Numbered from the stretch's first letter, positions 9,152-18,990 are shown. The stretch is 57,270 bases of DNA from Phenylobacterium sp. (GCF_030693625.1 NZ_JAUYAF010000026.1:1-57270); one strand, 5' to 3'. A program made the numbers and translations. Notes: generated by a model from the sequence alone, not told the origin.

Positions 9152-9854
9152 TGTTCTTCGGATAGAGGCGCTCGCCGGCGACGGCGGTGTCCAGCAGCAG
9201 CTGGGTGGGGTTGCGCATTTCCTTGGGCGGGGGCGAGCCCACCGGCCACTTGATATTGCGCGTGACGCCGGACGCATAGGTCTCGGTGTGGAGCTGGGCG
9301 GTGCCGCTGACCACGCCGATCGGCTGGCCGGCCGCCACCTGGTCGCCGACCTTCAGGCCGCGGGCGGTCAGGCTGTTGGCGCGCACCTCGCCGTAGAGGG
9401 CCACATAGTCCTTGTGCTGGATGAGCACGGCGTAGGTCTTCTCACCGCCCACCGAGGCGGCGCGGGTCAGGAAGGGGTAGAAGTTGACGATCTTGCCACT
9501 CTCCATCGCCACCACCGTGTCGCCCTCGGCGGCGGTCAGGTCGACCCCCACATGGCGGCGGGTCTGGACCTTGGAGGGATCGGCGGGCCGACGGCTGTCG
9601 AAGCTGCGCAGGGGCGCGCCCTGGACCTTGCCGTTGAAGAGGTGCGCGGGGGCGACGGTGGCCTGGGACAGGTTGGTGACCACGGGCCAGTAGCGGTGCG
9701 TGACGGTGCTGGCAGCCATCGGAACCGGCCCACGCTGCGGAACAGCGGCGGCCAGGGTGCGTTCCCTCACAGGAGCATTTGCGCTTGCCACCTGGGTCAG
9801 GGTAAGCGCGCTCAGTCCGACCAGGGCGAGCGCGAGCGTTTTCGTACGGGCCAA
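9132..9854 (-). CDS. Exported LytM/M23-like protein with altered catalytic histidines
   Basis: The 240-residue protein has an N-terminal signal peptide (basic MARTK, hydrophobic core, cleavage probably after VASA) and a C-terminal M23/LytM domain. RRHVGVD gives the HxxxD pair of zinc ligands and QLHTETY the third ligand His. However, the first His of the usual HxH motif is Gln, and the usual YAHL histidine is replaced (VALYGEV). These two are the catalytic residues in LytM, so the domain can probably bind zinc or peptidoglycan but may not cut it, as in the EnvC/NlpD amidase activators. It probably acts in the periplasm on cell-wall remodelling. The gene overlaps sulP tail to tail by 20 bp. 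Confidence 0.8.
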   Translation of the reverse strand: MARTKTLALALVGLSALTLTQVASANAPVRERTLAAAVPQRGPVPMAASTVTHRYWPVVTNLSQATVAPAHLFNGKVQGAPLRSFDSRRPADPSKVQTRRHVGVDLTAAEGDTVVAMESGKIVNFYPFLTRAASVGGEKTYAVLIQHKDYVALYGEVRANSLTARGLKVGDQVAAGQPIGVVSGTAQLHTETYASGVTRNIKWPVGSPPPKEMRNPTQLLLDTAVAGERLYPKNIRLAAS

Positions 9855-9938
9855 GATGCCGCTCCTCAGACGTTCGTTCGAACCATCACCGATATGGGTT
9901 TAAGGCGCAACCCGCCTGCGGCGACACGCCGCCCGCAG

Positions 9939-12101
9939 CTAGACCTTGTCCAACTGGGCGTAACCCAGCTGCTCGTTCAGCCGGTCGAGCACCTCGATGG
10001 CCGCCTCTGGCACCACCGTGCCAGGGGTGAAGATGGCCGCGACCCCCGCCTCTCGCAAGGCGTCGAAGTCCTCCGGCGGGATCACCCCGCCCACCACCAC
10101 CAGGATGTCGGCGCGGCCCAGCCTGGCCAGTTCGTCCTTCAATTCGGGAACCAGGGTCAGGTGGCCGGCGGCCAGCGAGCTGGCCCCCACGACATGAGCG
10201 CCATCGGCCACGGCCTTGGCCGCCGCCTCGGCCGGGGTCTGGAAGAGATTGCCGATGTCGACGTCGAAACCGAGGTCGGAGAAGCCTGAGGCGATCACCT
10301 TCTGGCCGCGGTCGTGGCCGTCCTGGCCCATCTTGGCCACCAGAATGCGCGGCTTGCGGCCGTCGGCTTGGGTGAAGGCCTGGGTCATGGCCTTGGCCTT
10401 TTCGCTGGCGGGTGTTGGCCCGGCCTCCCGAAGATAGACGCCGGTGACCGCGAAGGCCTCGGCGGAGTGGCGGCTGAAGGCGTGTTCCAAAGCCAGGCTG
10501 ATCTCGCCCACAGTCGCCTTGGCCCGCGCCGCATTGACTGACAGCTCCAGCAGGTTGGCGGTCCCGCGCGCCCCTTCGGTCAGGGCGGTGAGCGCCGCCT
10601 CGACGGCGGCGGAGTCGCGCTCGGCCTTCAGGCGGGTGAGCTTTTCGAGCTGCCGCTCGCGGACAGCGGAGTTGTCCACCTTCAGCATGGGGATCACCTC
10701 GGCGATGTCAGAGCGGTAGCGGTTCACGCCGACCACGCTCTGGCGGCCGCTGTCGATGCGGGCCTGGGTGCGGGCGCTGGCCTCTTCGATGCGGCGCTTG
10801 GGCAGGCCGTCCTCGATGGCCTTGGCCATGCCGCCGAGCGCCTCGACTTCGGCGATATGCTCCATGGCCCGCGTGGCGAGATCCGCTGTCAGGCGCTCGA
10901 CATAGAAGCTGCCGCCCCAGGGATCGACGACTCGGGTCTGGCCGCTTTCCAGCTGCAGGAAGAGCTGGGTGTTACGGGCGATGCGGGCGGAGAAATCCGT
11001 CGGCAGGGCAAGGGCTTCGTCAAGCGAGTTGGTGTGCAGGCTCTGGGTCTGGCCGCCCACCGCCGCCATGGCTTCGATGAGGGTGCGGGGGACGTTATTG
11101 TAGACGTCCGAGGCCGCCAGGCTCCAGCCGCTGGTCTGGGTGTGGGCGCGCAGAGACAGGGAGCGGCTATCCTTGGGGTCGAATTCGTCCTTCATCAGCT
11201 TGGCCCACAGCAGGCGCCCGGCCCGCTGCTTGGCGATCTCCATGAAGGCGTTCATGCCGGCGTTCCAGAAGAAGGATAGGCGCGGCGCGAACTGGTCGAC
11301 GGTCATGCCGGCGGCCACCCCGGCGCGGACATATTCGATACCGTCGGCGAGCGTGTAGGCCAGCTCCAGGTCCAGCGTCGCCCCGGCCTCTTGGATGTGA
11401 TAGCCGCTTATGGAGATCGAGTTGAACTTCGGCATTTCGCGCGAAGTGTATGAAAAGATGTCCGAAATGATCCGCATCGAAGGCGACGGCGGATAGATGT
11501 AGGTGTTCCGGACCAGGAACTCCTTGAGGATGTCGTTCTGGATCGTGCCCGACAGCTTGTCGTGGCTGACCCCCTGTTCCTCGGCGGCGACGATATAGAG
11601 GGCCAGGACCGGCAGGACTGCGCCGTTCATGGTCATCGACACGCTCATCTTGTCGAGCGGGATGCCGTCGAACAGGGTCCGCATGTCCAGGATCGAGTCG
11701 ATGGCGACGCCGGCCATGCCGACATCGCCCTTCACCCGAGGGTGGTCGCTGTCATAGCCGCGGTGGGTGGCGAGGTCGAAGGCGATGGAGAGGCCCATCT
11801 GCCCGGCGGCCAGGTTGCGGCGGTAGAAGGCGTTGGAATCCTCAGCCGTGGAGAAGCCCGCATACTGGCGGATGGTCCACGGGTTGGTGAGGTACATGGT
11901 CGGATAGGGGCCGCGCACGAAGGGGGCCAGGCCCGGATAGCCGGCCAGCTCGTCGAGGCCGGCGATATCGGCGGCGCTATAGGCCGACTTAACCGCGATG
12001 CCTTCAGGGGTCTCCCAGGAGGGCGAGGCCGAGCCGGGCGCGACGGCGACCGCGGCCTTGTCGTCAAAGTCCAGGGTGGAGAAGTCGGGGAAGCTGCTCA
12101 C
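9939..12101 (-). CDS. mutB: Methylmalonyl-CoA mutase large subunit
   Basis: The 720-residue alpha subunit carries the substrate TIM barrel and the adenosylcobalamin domain that interconverts (R)-methylmalonyl-CoA and succinyl-CoA in propionate and branched-chain catabolism. The barrel has [20 protein letters not shown] and the DNA segment encodes [11 protein letters not shown]. The C-terminal B12 domain has the diagnostic cobalt ligand in [15 protein letters not shown] and the [10 protein letters not shown] loop. Length equals the family norm of about 710-720. It overlaps the upstream mutA by 4 bp (ATGA type), so the heterodimer subunits are translationally coupled. Confidence 0.96.
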   Translation of the reverse strand: MSSFPDFSTLDFDDKAAVAVAPGSASPSWETPEGIAVKSAYSAADIAGLDELAGYPGLAPFVRGPYPTMYLTNPWTIRQYAGFSTAEDSNAFYRRNLAAGQMGLSIAFDLATHRGYDSDHPRVKGDVGMAGVAIDSILDMRTLFDGIPLDKMSVSMTMNGAVLPVLALYIVAAEEQGVSHDKLSGTIQNDILKEFLVRNTYIYPPSPSMRIISDIFSYTSREMPKFNSISISGYHIQEAGATLDLELAYTLADGIEYVRAGVAAGMTVDQFAPRLSFFWNAGMNAFMEIAKQRAGRLLWAKLMKDEFDPKDSRSLSLRAHTQTSGWSLAASDVYNNVPRTLIEAMAAVGGQTQSLHTNSLDEALALPTDFSARIARNTQLFLQLESGQTRVVDPWGGSFYVERLTADLATRAMEHIAEVEALGGMAKAIEDGLPKRRIEEASARTQARIDSGRQSVVGVNRYRSDIAEVIPMLKVDNSAVRERQLEKLTRLKAERDSAAVEAALTALTEGARGTANLLELSVNAARAKATVGEISLALEHAFSRHSAEAFAVTGVYLREAGPTPASEKAKAMTQAFTQADGRKPRILVAKMGQDGHDRGQKVIASGFSDLGFDVDIGNLFQTPAEAAAKAVADGAHVVGASSLAAGHLTLVPELKDELARLGRADILVVVGGVIPPEDFDALREAGVAAIFTPGTVVPEAAIEVLDRLNEQLGYAQLDKV

Positions 12102-13528
12102 GCTTTCACCTCATAGGCTTCGGCGAGCCGGATGGGCGCAAGCGCCGGGCAATGGCTGTCGGGGCCGGGCAGGCGAGGCGAGGGGGCCTCGACGGCCTTG
12201 GGCGTGGCGCGGACAACCTCCACCGGCGCCTGGTCGGGCTGAGGGAAGGCGGTGACGCCGACGATCTTCAGGGGGCCTGCGGCGACCCGGGCCTCGCGCA
12301 CCGTGGCGGTCTCGGCGGCGATGTGGCCGTCGGAGAGCGCCGCGATCAACCCACCCTTGGCCTCGATGGCCTGGAAGGCGGCCCAGGCGGCGCGGGCGAT
12401 TTCGTCGGTGAGGGCTTCGACATAGCCTGAGCCAGCGCCCGGATCGGCGACGCGGCCCAGATGGGCCTCTTCCATCAGGACGAGCTGGGCGTTGCGGCTC
12501 TGGCGCCGGGCGAAGGCGGTGGGCAGGCCGAGCGCATCGGTGAAGCTGCCCAGCACCACGGCGTCGGCGCCGCCGATGCTGGCCCCAACGGCCGAGGCCG
12601 TCAGCCGCAGCATGTTGGTCCAGGGGTCGTGCACCGCCAGCATGCGGTGGGATGAGCGGGCCTCGATGCGTGGCGCGGCGCTGACATCGCAGGCGGCGGT
12701 CACCCGCGACCAGACGGCGCGCGCGGCGCGGAGCTTGGCCAGGGTGGCGAAGTAGTCGGCGTCGGCGGCCAGGCCGATGACGATCCGGCCCCAGGCGTCA
12801 TCCATGCTGAGGCCCGCGCGGACCAGGGCCTTGGCGTAGGTGAGGGCCGCGGCCGTCGCGAAGGCCAGTTCGCCGGCTTCGCCACCCCCGGCCTCGTGGA
12901 CCACCTGGCCCGAGGCCAGGAACAGGCCGGCGGAGGGATAGGCGTCGGCCATGCGGCGCGCCACGTTGGCGGCCGAGACGAGGTGGCTCTCGATCGGGCC
13001 CGGGCTCTGGCCCGTGCGGGCGAAGGCGCTGAGCGGATCAAGGTGGAAGAACAGCTTGGCGGCAGGCGAGCCTTTGGCGGCGGCGGCCAGCCAGTCGGCC
13101 GCCTTGGGCCCAAAGAACCCTGCGTCCAGAGCCACGGACGCCAGCTCCAGCATGACGCCGTCCAGCACCCGGCCCAAGCCCTGGGCCGAGCCGATGGCGA
13201 CGCCGTCCTGCCCTGTCGGATCGATGCGAATGAGGGCGGACGCCGCGCCCCCCTCCAGGTCGGTCACCAGGTCGATGTTGGCCTGGGCGGCGTCGGGATG
13301 GGTGACGCGGCCGCGGATGTCCCAGGGGCGTTCGGCGTCGAAGGGGCGCGGGGTGAAGGCCGGCGCCTGGTGGGAGCCCTCATAGAGCGGCGCGATCGGC
13401 AGGCCCTCGGCGGTCTGCCGCTGGAGGCTCTCGAAGGGCTGGTCCTTCAGGGTCTTCTCCACCAGGGCGCGCCAGTCGGCGGCGCTGGCGGGGGGGAAGG
13501 CGGCGGCGAGGGGGGCGAGGTCGGTCAT
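12098..13528 (-). CDS. mutA: Methylmalonyl-CoA mutase small subunit
   Basis: This 476-residue beta subunit is a non-catalytic paralogue of the large subunit and forms the heterodimer with it. It keeps the barrel-like layout, with [10 protein letters not shown] near the N terminus, [19 protein letters not shown] aligning with the WGGSFYVE block of mutB, and it lacks the cobalamin-binding DGHDRG motif as expected. Actinobacterial and caulobacterial small subunits are of the same general size, although some are longer. The gene is first in the mutA-mutB operon and diverges from the nitronate monooxygenase gene; the 138-bp gap at 13529-13666 should hold both promoters. Confidence 0.92.
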   Translation of the reverse strand: MTDLAPLAAAFPPASAADWRALVEKTLKDQPFESLQRQTAEGLPIAPLYEGSHQAPAFTPRPFDAERPWDIRGRVTHPDAAQANIDLVTDLEGGAASALIRIDPTGQDGVAIGSAQGLGRVLDGVMLELASVALDAGFFGPKAADWLAAAAKGSPAAKLFFHLDPLSAFARTGQSPGPIESHLVSAANVARRMADAYPSAGLFLASGQVVHEAGGGEAGELAFATAAALTYAKALVRAGLSMDDAWGRIVIGLAADADYFATLAKLRAARAVWSRVTAACDVSAAPRIEARSSHRMLAVHDPWTNMLRLTASAVGASIGGADAVVLGSFTDALGLPTAFARRQSRNAQLVLMEEAHLGRVADPGAGSGYVEALTDEIARAAWAAFQAIEAKGGLIAALSDGHIAAETATVREARVAAGPLKIVGVTAFPQPDQAPVEVVRATPKAVEAPSPRLPGPDSHCPALAPIRLAEAYEVKA

Positions 13529-13666
13529 CGCGGCCCAGATGTCCCGCCCGCGTGGCCCTCGTCAAGTTCACGCGGGGGCAGGCGGAGAGACCGGCTTGCA
13601 CGATCTCGCGTCTTGCGTATACGTTGTAAAAATAAGATCCAAACGCATTACCAGAGGAAACAATCC

Positions 13667-14671
13667 ATGGCCCTGCCGCCCATTCTCTCCGAGCGTCTGC
13701 GTATCCCGGTGATCGCCTCGCCGCTGTTCATCATCTCGGGCCCGGAGCTGGTGATCGCCCAGTGCAAGGCCGGCATCGTCGGCTCCTTCCCGGCGCTGAA
13801 CGCGCGCCCGGTGAGCCAGCTGGACGAGTGGCTGGCCCAGATCACCGAGGAACTGGCCGACTGGGACCGCAAGAACCCCGACCGCCTGTCGGCGCCCTTC
13901 GCCGTCAACCAGATCGTCCACAAGACCAACAACCGGCTTGAGGAAGACGTGGAGCTGGCGGTGAAGTACCGCGTGCCGATCACCATCACCTCGCTGGGGG
14001 CGCAACAGGCGGTCAACGACGCCATCCATTCCTACGGTGGCATCGTCCTGCACGACGTCATCAACGACAAGTTCGCCCGCAAGGCGGTTGAGAAGGGCGC
14101 CGATGGCCTGATCCCGGTGGCGGCCGGCGCCGGCGGCCATGCCGGCGGCCTGTCGCCCTTCGCCCTCATCCAGGAACTGCGCGAGTGGTTCGACGGCCCC
14201 ATCGCGCTGTCGGGCGCCATCGCCAATGGCCGCGCCGTCCTGGGCGCCCAGGCCATGGGCGCGGACCTGGCCTATATCGGCTCGGCCTTCATCGCCACGC
14301 AGGAGGCGCGCGCCGTCCAGGGCTACAAGGACATGATCGTCGAGAGCTCCGGCGAGGACATCGTCTATTCGAACCTGTTCACCGGGGTGCATGGCAACTA
14401 TCTTCGGCCCTCCATCGAGCGCGCCGGCCTCGATCCCGACAACCTGCCCCAGGCCGATCCGTCGAAGATGAACTTCGGCTCGGGCGGCAACCAGGAAGCC
14501 AAGGCCTGGAAGGACATCTGGGGCTGTGGCCAGGGCATCGGCGCGGTGAAGTCCATCCCCACGGCCGGCGAGTTGGTGGACCGCCTGGCGGCCGAGTACG
14601 AGCAGGCCAAGGCCGAACTCGCCGCCAAGACCTCGCTGACCCGCGGCAAGGTGCTGATGGCCGCCGAATAG
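13667..14671 (+). CDS. Nitronate monooxygenase / 2-nitropropane dioxygenase-like flavoprotein
   Basis: The 334-residue FMN-dependent TIM-barrel protein oxidises alkyl nitronates such as propionate-3-nitronate, or acts as a related enoyl-reductase-like flavoprotein. Signature parts are IPVIASPLFIISGPELV at the N terminus, the active-site segment AAGAGGHAGG with the conserved His, and the phosphate-binding stretch ALSGAIANGRAVLGA followed by MGADLAYIGSAFIAT. The ATG at 13667 has AGAGGAAA upstream; the frame stays open far upstream only because of antisense composition. It is divergent from mutAB, which may hint at acyl-CoA or propionate metabolism, but that link is speculative. Confidence 0.88.
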   Translation: MALPPILSERLRIPVIASPLFIISGPELVIAQCKAGIVGSFPALNARPVSQLDEWLAQITEELADWDRKNPDRLSAPFAVNQIVHKTNNRLEEDVELAVKYRVPITITSLGAQQAVNDAIHSYGGIVLHDVINDKFARKAVEKGADGLIPVAAGAGGHAGGLSPFALIQELREWFDGPIALSGAIANGRAVLGAQAMGADLAYIGSAFIATQEARAVQGYKDMIVESSGEDIVYSNLFTGVHGNYLRPSIERAGLDPDNLPQADPSKMNFGSGGNQEAKAWKDIWGCGQGIGAVKSIPTAGELVDRLAAEYEQAKAELAAKTSLTRGKVLMAAE

Positions 14672-14704
14672 CCAAGCTCAGGCTTGAAAACGCTCGCCAA
14701 TGAG

Positions 14705-14738
14705 TTGCATTCTTCCTGAGCGATCAGGGGGAATGCAA
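14705..14738 (+). promoter_or_regulatory. 15-bp RNA hairpin with GCGA tetraloop covering the ribosome site
   Basis: Bases 14705-14719 and 14724-14738 can pair over all 15 positions (two as G-U wobbles) around the loop GCGA, a GNRA tetraloop. The outer arms are TTGCATTC and GAATGCAA and the inner arms CCTGA and TCAGG. The 3' arm contains the G-rich ribosome site (AGGGGG) and ends with the A of the start codon at 14738, so folding would hide translation initiation. It lies 33 bp after the previous stop codon and could also attenuate read-through. Confidence 0.6.
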
Positions 14739-15763
14739 TGGCCAATGTGCGCGTCTACTTCGCGACCAACCGGAACCTGCTGCCTGACAACAAGCTCGAG
14801 ATGTTCGGCGCGGCGTTCAATCCCGACGGCGTGGCGGCCCTGCGCTTCGGCCACGCCGACTTCACCACCGATGGCGCCCGGCCCAGGGCGGTGGATGTCT
14901 ATCCCGAGGAGCCCGGCGACGCCGAGTTCAAGGTCCTGGGCAGCGAGCGGTTCCTGAAGGAGCTGCACGGCAGCATGGCCGGCTCGGCCACCGACACCCT
15001 GGTCTTCATCCATGGCTTCAACGTCACCTTCATGGGCGCGCTCACCGCCGCGGCCGAACTGGCCCGGGAGGTGAAGATCGGCGACCACTCGCTGAATGTG
15101 GTGCTGTTCAGCTGGCCCTCCGACGGCAAGGCCGTGCCGCTGATGTCCTATTACAGCGACCGCGAGGACGCCCGGGTTTCGGGCCCTGCCGTGGCTCGCG
15201 CCTATCTGAAGCTGAAGGAATTCGTCAGCGGCCTGAAGCGCGACGACCACTGCCAGCAGCGGCTGCACCTGCTGGCCCACTCCATGGGAAACTATGTGCT
15301 GCGGCAGGGACTGCAGGCGGTGTGCGCCAAGGATTCGAAGGCCCTGGTCCGGCTGTTCGACCAGATCATCCTGGCCTCGCCCGACGAGGACGACGACGCC
15401 TTCGAGGACGACGACAAGCTGAAATGCCTACCCGCCCTGGCGCGGCAGGTGACGGTCTATCACAACCCCCATGACCTCGCCCTGGTGGTCTCCGACAAGA
15501 CCAAAACCAATCCCGACCGGCTGGGGTCCGATGGTCCGCGCCTGATCGACCTGCTGCCCAAGAAGGTGGTGATCGTCGACTGCCGCAACGTGGCCAAGGG
15601 TGCCGACGAGAAAGTGCAGCACAGCTACTATATAAACTCCAAGGCCATGGCCCAGGACATCGGTTCGGTGTTGGCGGGCACCGAGCCGGAGCGGTTCCCC
15701 AACCGCGAGTATATCCCCACCCGCCGCGCCTGGCGGGTGATCGGAGAGCTGCCCTCGGGCTAG
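14738..15763 (+). CDS. DUF900-type alpha/beta hydrolase
   Basis: The 341-residue protein has the N-terminal VYFATNRN typical of DUF900 serine hydrolases, then a strand-loop VFIHGFNVTF (oxyanion region, near residue 90), SWPSDGK, and the nucleophile elbow LLAHSMGN with Ser at about residue 187, and ASPDEDDDAF as the likely acid region. No signal peptide is visible. Substrate is unknown; family members resemble lipases and esterases. The start codon sits inside a strong hairpin, which suggests control of translation. The gene is followed by a palindromic repeat and the convergent ABC exporter operon. Confidence 0.82.
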   Translation: MANVRVYFATNRNLLPDNKLEMFGAAFNPDGVAALRFGHADFTTDGARPRAVDVYPEEPGDAEFKVLGSERFLKELHGSMAGSATDTLVFIHGFNVTFMGALTAAAELAREVKIGDHSLNVVLFSWPSDGKAVPLMSYYSDREDARVSGPAVARAYLKLKEFVSGLKRDDHCQQRLHLLAHSMGNYVLRQGLQAVCAKDSKALVRLFDQIILASPDEDDDAFEDDDKLKCLPALARQVTVYHNPHDLALVVSDKTKTNPDRLGSDGPRLIDLLPKKVVIVDCRNVAKGADEKVQHSYYINSKAMAQDIGSVLAGTEPERFPNREYIPTRRAWRVIGELPSG

Positions 15764-15837
15764 AGCCTTTGGCTCTAGCTCCATGTTTGGAGCGCGTCGG
15801 GCGGGTTAACCGGTGGCCACTTAACCTTGACGCGCTC
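15761..15837. repeat. Palindromic intergenic element between convergent genes
   Basis: Three inverted repeats follow one another: TAGAGCC-TTT-GGCTCTA (15761-15777, including the hydrolase stop codon), GCTCCA/TGGAGC (15778-15793), and a larger one with GAGCGCGTC (15790-15798) and GACGCGCTC (15829-15837) around GGTTAA/TTAACC arms and the core AACCGGTGGCCACTT. A second element with the same architecture and core sits at 45050-45099. It probably works as a bidirectional terminator here. Confidence 0.6.
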
Positions 15838-16640
15838 TAGCTGCCCGTGGAGGTGTACTTCGAGACGCCGAACCGCCAGGCGAGGAACGCCAGCGCCAGG
15901 AACAGGAACCCCGCCGCCGGCGCCAGGGGCAGGAACCAGTCCGGCGCCCCCAGCGGGTCGCTGCGCCCCAGGATCGCCAGGACCGGGAAGTAGGACACGC
16001 AGGCCAGGGGCACGATGAAGATCAGGAAGGTGCGGAACCAGCGGGCGTAGAAGCTGATCGGGAACTGGCCGGCATAGACCCCGCCATAGGTCAGGGCGTT
16101 GACCGCCTCGAGGCTCTCCACGGTCCAGAAGGCCATCACCGCCTGCAGCACGAAGAGGGCCCCGAAGAAGGCGACGCCGCCGGCTATGGTCCAGAGCGCC
16201 AGCAGGATGGCCTGCGGCGTCCAAACGAAGCCCAGCGTCCCCGTGGCGATGGCCAGGATGATGGACGCCTGGAAGAAGCGCCCGAAGCGGCTGATGCGGA
16301 AATCGTGACCCACAAGTTGGAGGGCGGCCGATCGTGGGCGCAGCAGCAGGCGGTCAAAGGCGCCGGTGCGAACGAAGTCAGATCCGAACACGTCGAAGCC
16401 GCGGGTCAGGAAGTCGGCGAAGGAGAAGCTGATGCCGATCAGGGCGTAGAAGAACATCACCTCGCCGAACGCCCAGCCCTTCACTGCGCCGAACCGGTCG
16501 AAGAGGGCCCAGATGGACACGATCTCGATGGCGGTGGAGGCAAGCTGGGCCAGGGTCAGCATCATGGCCGAGGCCGGATACTGCATCTGGCTGCGCATCG
16601 AGGCGCCAAAGTAGCGGCCGAGCAGGGAGAGGGCGTTCAC
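15837..16640 (-). CDS. ABC-2 type exporter permease (second permease)
   Basis: The 267-residue membrane protein has six hydrophobic segments and resembles the ABC-2 permease group COG3694. Characteristic parts are FEVMFFYALIGISFSFADFL-like sequence, the ...RGFDVFGSDFVRTGAFDRLLLRP block between TM2 and TM3 and SLEAVNALTYGGVYAGQFP before TM5. It is the last gene of a three-gene operon (ATPase, permease, permease) and starts 4 bp after the first permease stops. The substrate is unknown; this exporter type is often annotated as multidrug or uncharacterised. Confidence 0.85.
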   Translation of the reverse strand: MNALSLLGRYFGASMRSQMQYPASAMMLTLAQLASTAIEIVSIWALFDRFGAVKGWAFGEVMFFYALIGISFSFADFLTRGFDVFGSDFVRTGAFDRLLLRPRSAALQLVGHDFRISRFGRFFQASIILAIATGTLGFVWTPQAILLALWTIAGGVAFFGALFVLQAVMAFWTVESLEAVNALTYGGVYAGQFPISFYARWFRTFLIFIVPLACVSYFPVLAILGRSDPLGAPDWFLPLAPAAGFLFLALAFLAWRFGVSKYTSTGS

Positions 16641-16644
16641 AGGC

Positions 16645-17478
16645 CTAGCCTCCCTGCACTTCGAGGCGCGACATGACCCGGCCCAGCCAGAACCGCCCGA
16701 GCACGATGAAGAGCACCGTCCAGAATATCTGCAGCCCGATGCCCGCCCAGGCCATCTGGCCGGTCAGATTGCCGAAATAAATGCGGTTGGGGATGTCCAG
16801 GGTTCCCGCGAAGGGCTGGAGGAAGAGGGCGACCCGGACGACGTCGGGATAGAGGGCCAGGGGCAGCAGGTTGCCGGTGAAGATGATCACGATCGGCTGC
16901 ATCAGGATATTGATCCCCCGGGCGTTCAGGGTGGCCACCACGATGATGTTGATCAGCATGACGATGGCGCAGGCCAGGGCGATGGCCAGGGTCTCCGAGA
17001 GGGCGAAGAGCAGGGCGGCCGACAGGCTGGACGGCGGCTGCCAGGCCCATTGGCCCTGTCCGATCAGCGGCAGGGCGATCCCGGCCGCCAGGATCATCAG
17101 GGCGACGCGGGGGACAAGGCGGGCGGTCATCCAGCCGGCGGCGCGGACATACCAAAGGGCGTAGGCGTCCACCGGTCGCAGGCGGTCATAGCTGATGGAT
17201 CCGGTGCGGACCCCGGCGGCCACCTCGGGATCTCCATTCCAGGGCATGACCGCCAGCAACCCCTGGGCCAGCCAGGTATAGGTCACGGCCTGGGACAGGG
17301 TGATGGGGCTGGCGGCGGCCGCCTCAGGCGCGCCGAGGTAGAAGGCGGCCAGGACCATCACATGGACCGCCCCGAACCAGCACTGGGTGAAGAAGCCGGC
17401 CAGGGCCGCGGCCCTGTACTGCATCATCAGCAGGAACCGCGAGTTGAACGCGGCGATGTAGGGGCGAAGCGCGTCCAC
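16645..17478 (-). CDS. ABC-2 type exporter permease (first permease)
   Basis: The 277-residue protein resembles COG4587 permeases: six TM segments, with the N-terminal FNSRFLLMMQYRAAALAGF, then SQAVTYTWLAQGLLAVMPW and the block VRTGSISYDRLRPVDAYALW. It follows the ATPase gene by 3 bp and precedes the other permease by 4 bp, so the three are certainly co-transcribed and should assemble as one heteromeric inner-membrane exporter. Confidence 0.85.
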   Translation of the reverse strand: MDALRPYIAAFNSRFLLMMQYRAAALAGFFTQCWFGAVHVMVLAAFYLGAPEAAAASPITLSQAVTYTWLAQGLLAVMPWNGDPEVAAGVRTGSISYDRLRPVDAYALWYVRAAGWMTARLVPRVALMILAAGIALPLIGQGQWAWQPPSSLSAALLFALSETLAIALACAIVMLINIIVVATLNARGINILMQPIVIIFTGNLLPLALYPDVVRVALFLQPFAGTLDIPNRIYFGNLTGQMAWAGIGLQIFWTVLFIVLGRFWLGRVMSRLEVQGG

Positions 17479-17481
17479 GGA

Positions 17482-18495
17482 TCACGCCTCGTTGGCGCCG
17501 TGCAGGTCGTAGAACTTGGCGATCACTTCCTCGATGGCCGGTTGCTCGACGTGGATGTCCTCCACTGCGTGGCGGGCGGTGATGGCGGCGATAAGGGCCG
17601 GCGCGCTGGTGACCCGGGGGTCGAAGGCCAGCTCCAGGGACCGGCCGTCGCGGTTGCGGACCTCGGCGCCGGGCAGGTCGAGGGCGGGGGCGTCGCCCGC
17701 GAAGTCCACGAACAGGCGGCGTTCGGCGAGCACATTGGCGCGCAGGGTCTCGAAGGGGCTGTCGGCCAGCACTTGACCGTGGCCGATGACGATCACCCGC
17801 TGCGCCAGGGCCTCGATGTCGTGCATGTCGTGGGTGGTGAGCAGGACGGTGACGCCGCGCTCCTGGTTCAGCTTCTTGACGAACTCTCGCACCGCCAGCT
17901 TGGACGGCGCGTCCAGGCCGATGGTGGGTTCGTCGAGGAACAGAATGGAGGGCTCGTGCAGCAGGGCCGCAGCGATCTCGGCGCGCATGCGCTGGCCGAG
18001 GGAGAGCTGGCGCACCGGCTGGTCCAGCAGCTTCTCCAGCCGCAGCATGGCCACCAGTTCATCGCGGGTGGCTTTGTAGCGCTGCGGATCGACCCGGTAG
18101 ATATCCCGCAGCAGGTCAAAGCCGTCGATCACCGGCAGGTCCCACCAGAGCTGGGTCCGCTGACCGAACACCACGCCGATGCGGGCGACGTGCTTGATGC
18201 GGTCGGCATAGGGGACGAGGCCCTCGATCTCCACGCGGCCGCCATCCGGGCGCAGGATGCCCGACAAGATCTTGATGGTGGTGGACTTGCCGGCGCCGTT
18301 GGGTCCGATGAAGCCCAGCAGCTCGCCGCGTTCCAGAGAGAAGCTGACGTCCTTCAGGGCCTCCACCGTGCGCCAGCGGCGGCGCACGAGACCGCGCACG
18401 GCCCCGAGCATGCCGGGGTCGCGTTCGGCCACGCGATAGGTCTTCGCCAGGTCCTGAACCAGGATCTGGGGCATGGGGGCCGCCTTCGATGTCAA
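17482..18495 (-). CDS. ABC exporter ATP-binding protein
   Basis: The 337-residue ATPase (COG4586-like) has Walker A GPNGAGKSTT, a Q-loop in VVFGQRTQLWWDLPV, the signature LSLGQRMRAEIAAALLH, Walker B SILFLDEPTIGLD and the H-loop LLTTHDMHDIEA. The C-terminal 90 residues form the extra domain common to ATPases of ABC-2 exporters. A later in-frame ATG (at 18474) would also give a full domain, so the exact start is uncertain by seven residues. It is first in its operon and diverges from the ASCH gene. Confidence 0.9.
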   Translation of the reverse strand: MTSKAAPMPQILVQDLAKTYRVAERDPGMLGAVRGLVRRRWRTVEALKDVSFSLERGELLGFIGPNGAGKSTTIKILSGILRPDGGRVEIEGLVPYADRIKHVARIGVVFGQRTQLWWDLPVIDGFDLLRDIYRVDPQRYKATRDELVAMLRLEKLLDQPVRQLSLGQRMRAEIAAALLHEPSILFLDEPTIGLDAPSKLAVREFVKKLNQERGVTVLLTTHDMHDIEALAQRVIVIGHGQVLADSPFETLRANVLAERRLFVDFAGDAPALDLPGAEVRNRDGRSLELAFDPRVTSAPALIAAITARHAVEDIHVEQPAIEEVIAKFYDLHGANEA

Positions 18496-18601
18496 AGAAG
18501 AGGCCGGACGCTATGGGCGGGCGTTAACCGCGTCAATGGCGCCGCTTCCGGTTTTCCTAGGTCGGCGCCAGGATGCCGATCGCCTGAAAAAGGGATTGGG
18601 G

Positions 18602-18889
18602 ATGACCTTCACCAAGAAGCTGCGCGAACCGATCATCCGCGGCGAGATTTGTTGCAGCGTACGCATCTGGCGAGCGCCACGCGTGAAGGTCGGCGGACGC
18701 TACCGGCTGGGGGATGGCGCGGTGGAGGTCATGTCGCTGCGGCAGATCGAACTGACTGATATCACGCCACAATTGGCGCGGGACTCGGGGTTCGAGGGCG
18801 TGGTCGACCTGCTGAAGACAGCCAAGCATGGCCTTGGCGACAAGGTCTATCTGGTGGACTTCGAGTACCGCCCGGACACCACATTTTGA
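18602..18889 (+). CDS. ASCH-domain-like small protein
   Basis: The 95-residue protein shows the ASCH/PUA-like pattern: PIIRGEICCSVRIW near the N terminus, a G-x-R-Y turn in KVGGRYRLGDGAVEV, then a regulatory-looking VDLLKTAKHGLGDKVYLVDFEY end. ASCH proteins bind RNA and some hydrolyse N4-acetylcytidine; the function of this member is unknown. The start at 18602 begins at the conserved Phe-Thr-Lys-Lys stretch and has GGGG upstream. It lies between the divergent ABC operon and the cold-shock gene. Confidence 0.68.
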   Translation: MTFTKKLREPIIRGEICCSVRIWRAPRVKVGGRYRLGDGAVEVMSLRQIELTDITPQLARDSGFEGVVDLLKTAKHGLGDKVYLVDFEYRPDTTF

Positions 18890-18990
18890 ACGACAAAACC
18901 CCAGATTCCGCTGGGGCATAGAATTTTGCACGCTTGCGTCTTTGGCCGTCCTCTGCCACTGCGGATTCACTCACTTTGATAGGGACGACA

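Noticed and set aside
17050..18759. A 569-codon open frame on the plus strand
   Set aside because: It is antisense to the ABC permease and ATPase genes, which have clear motifs.
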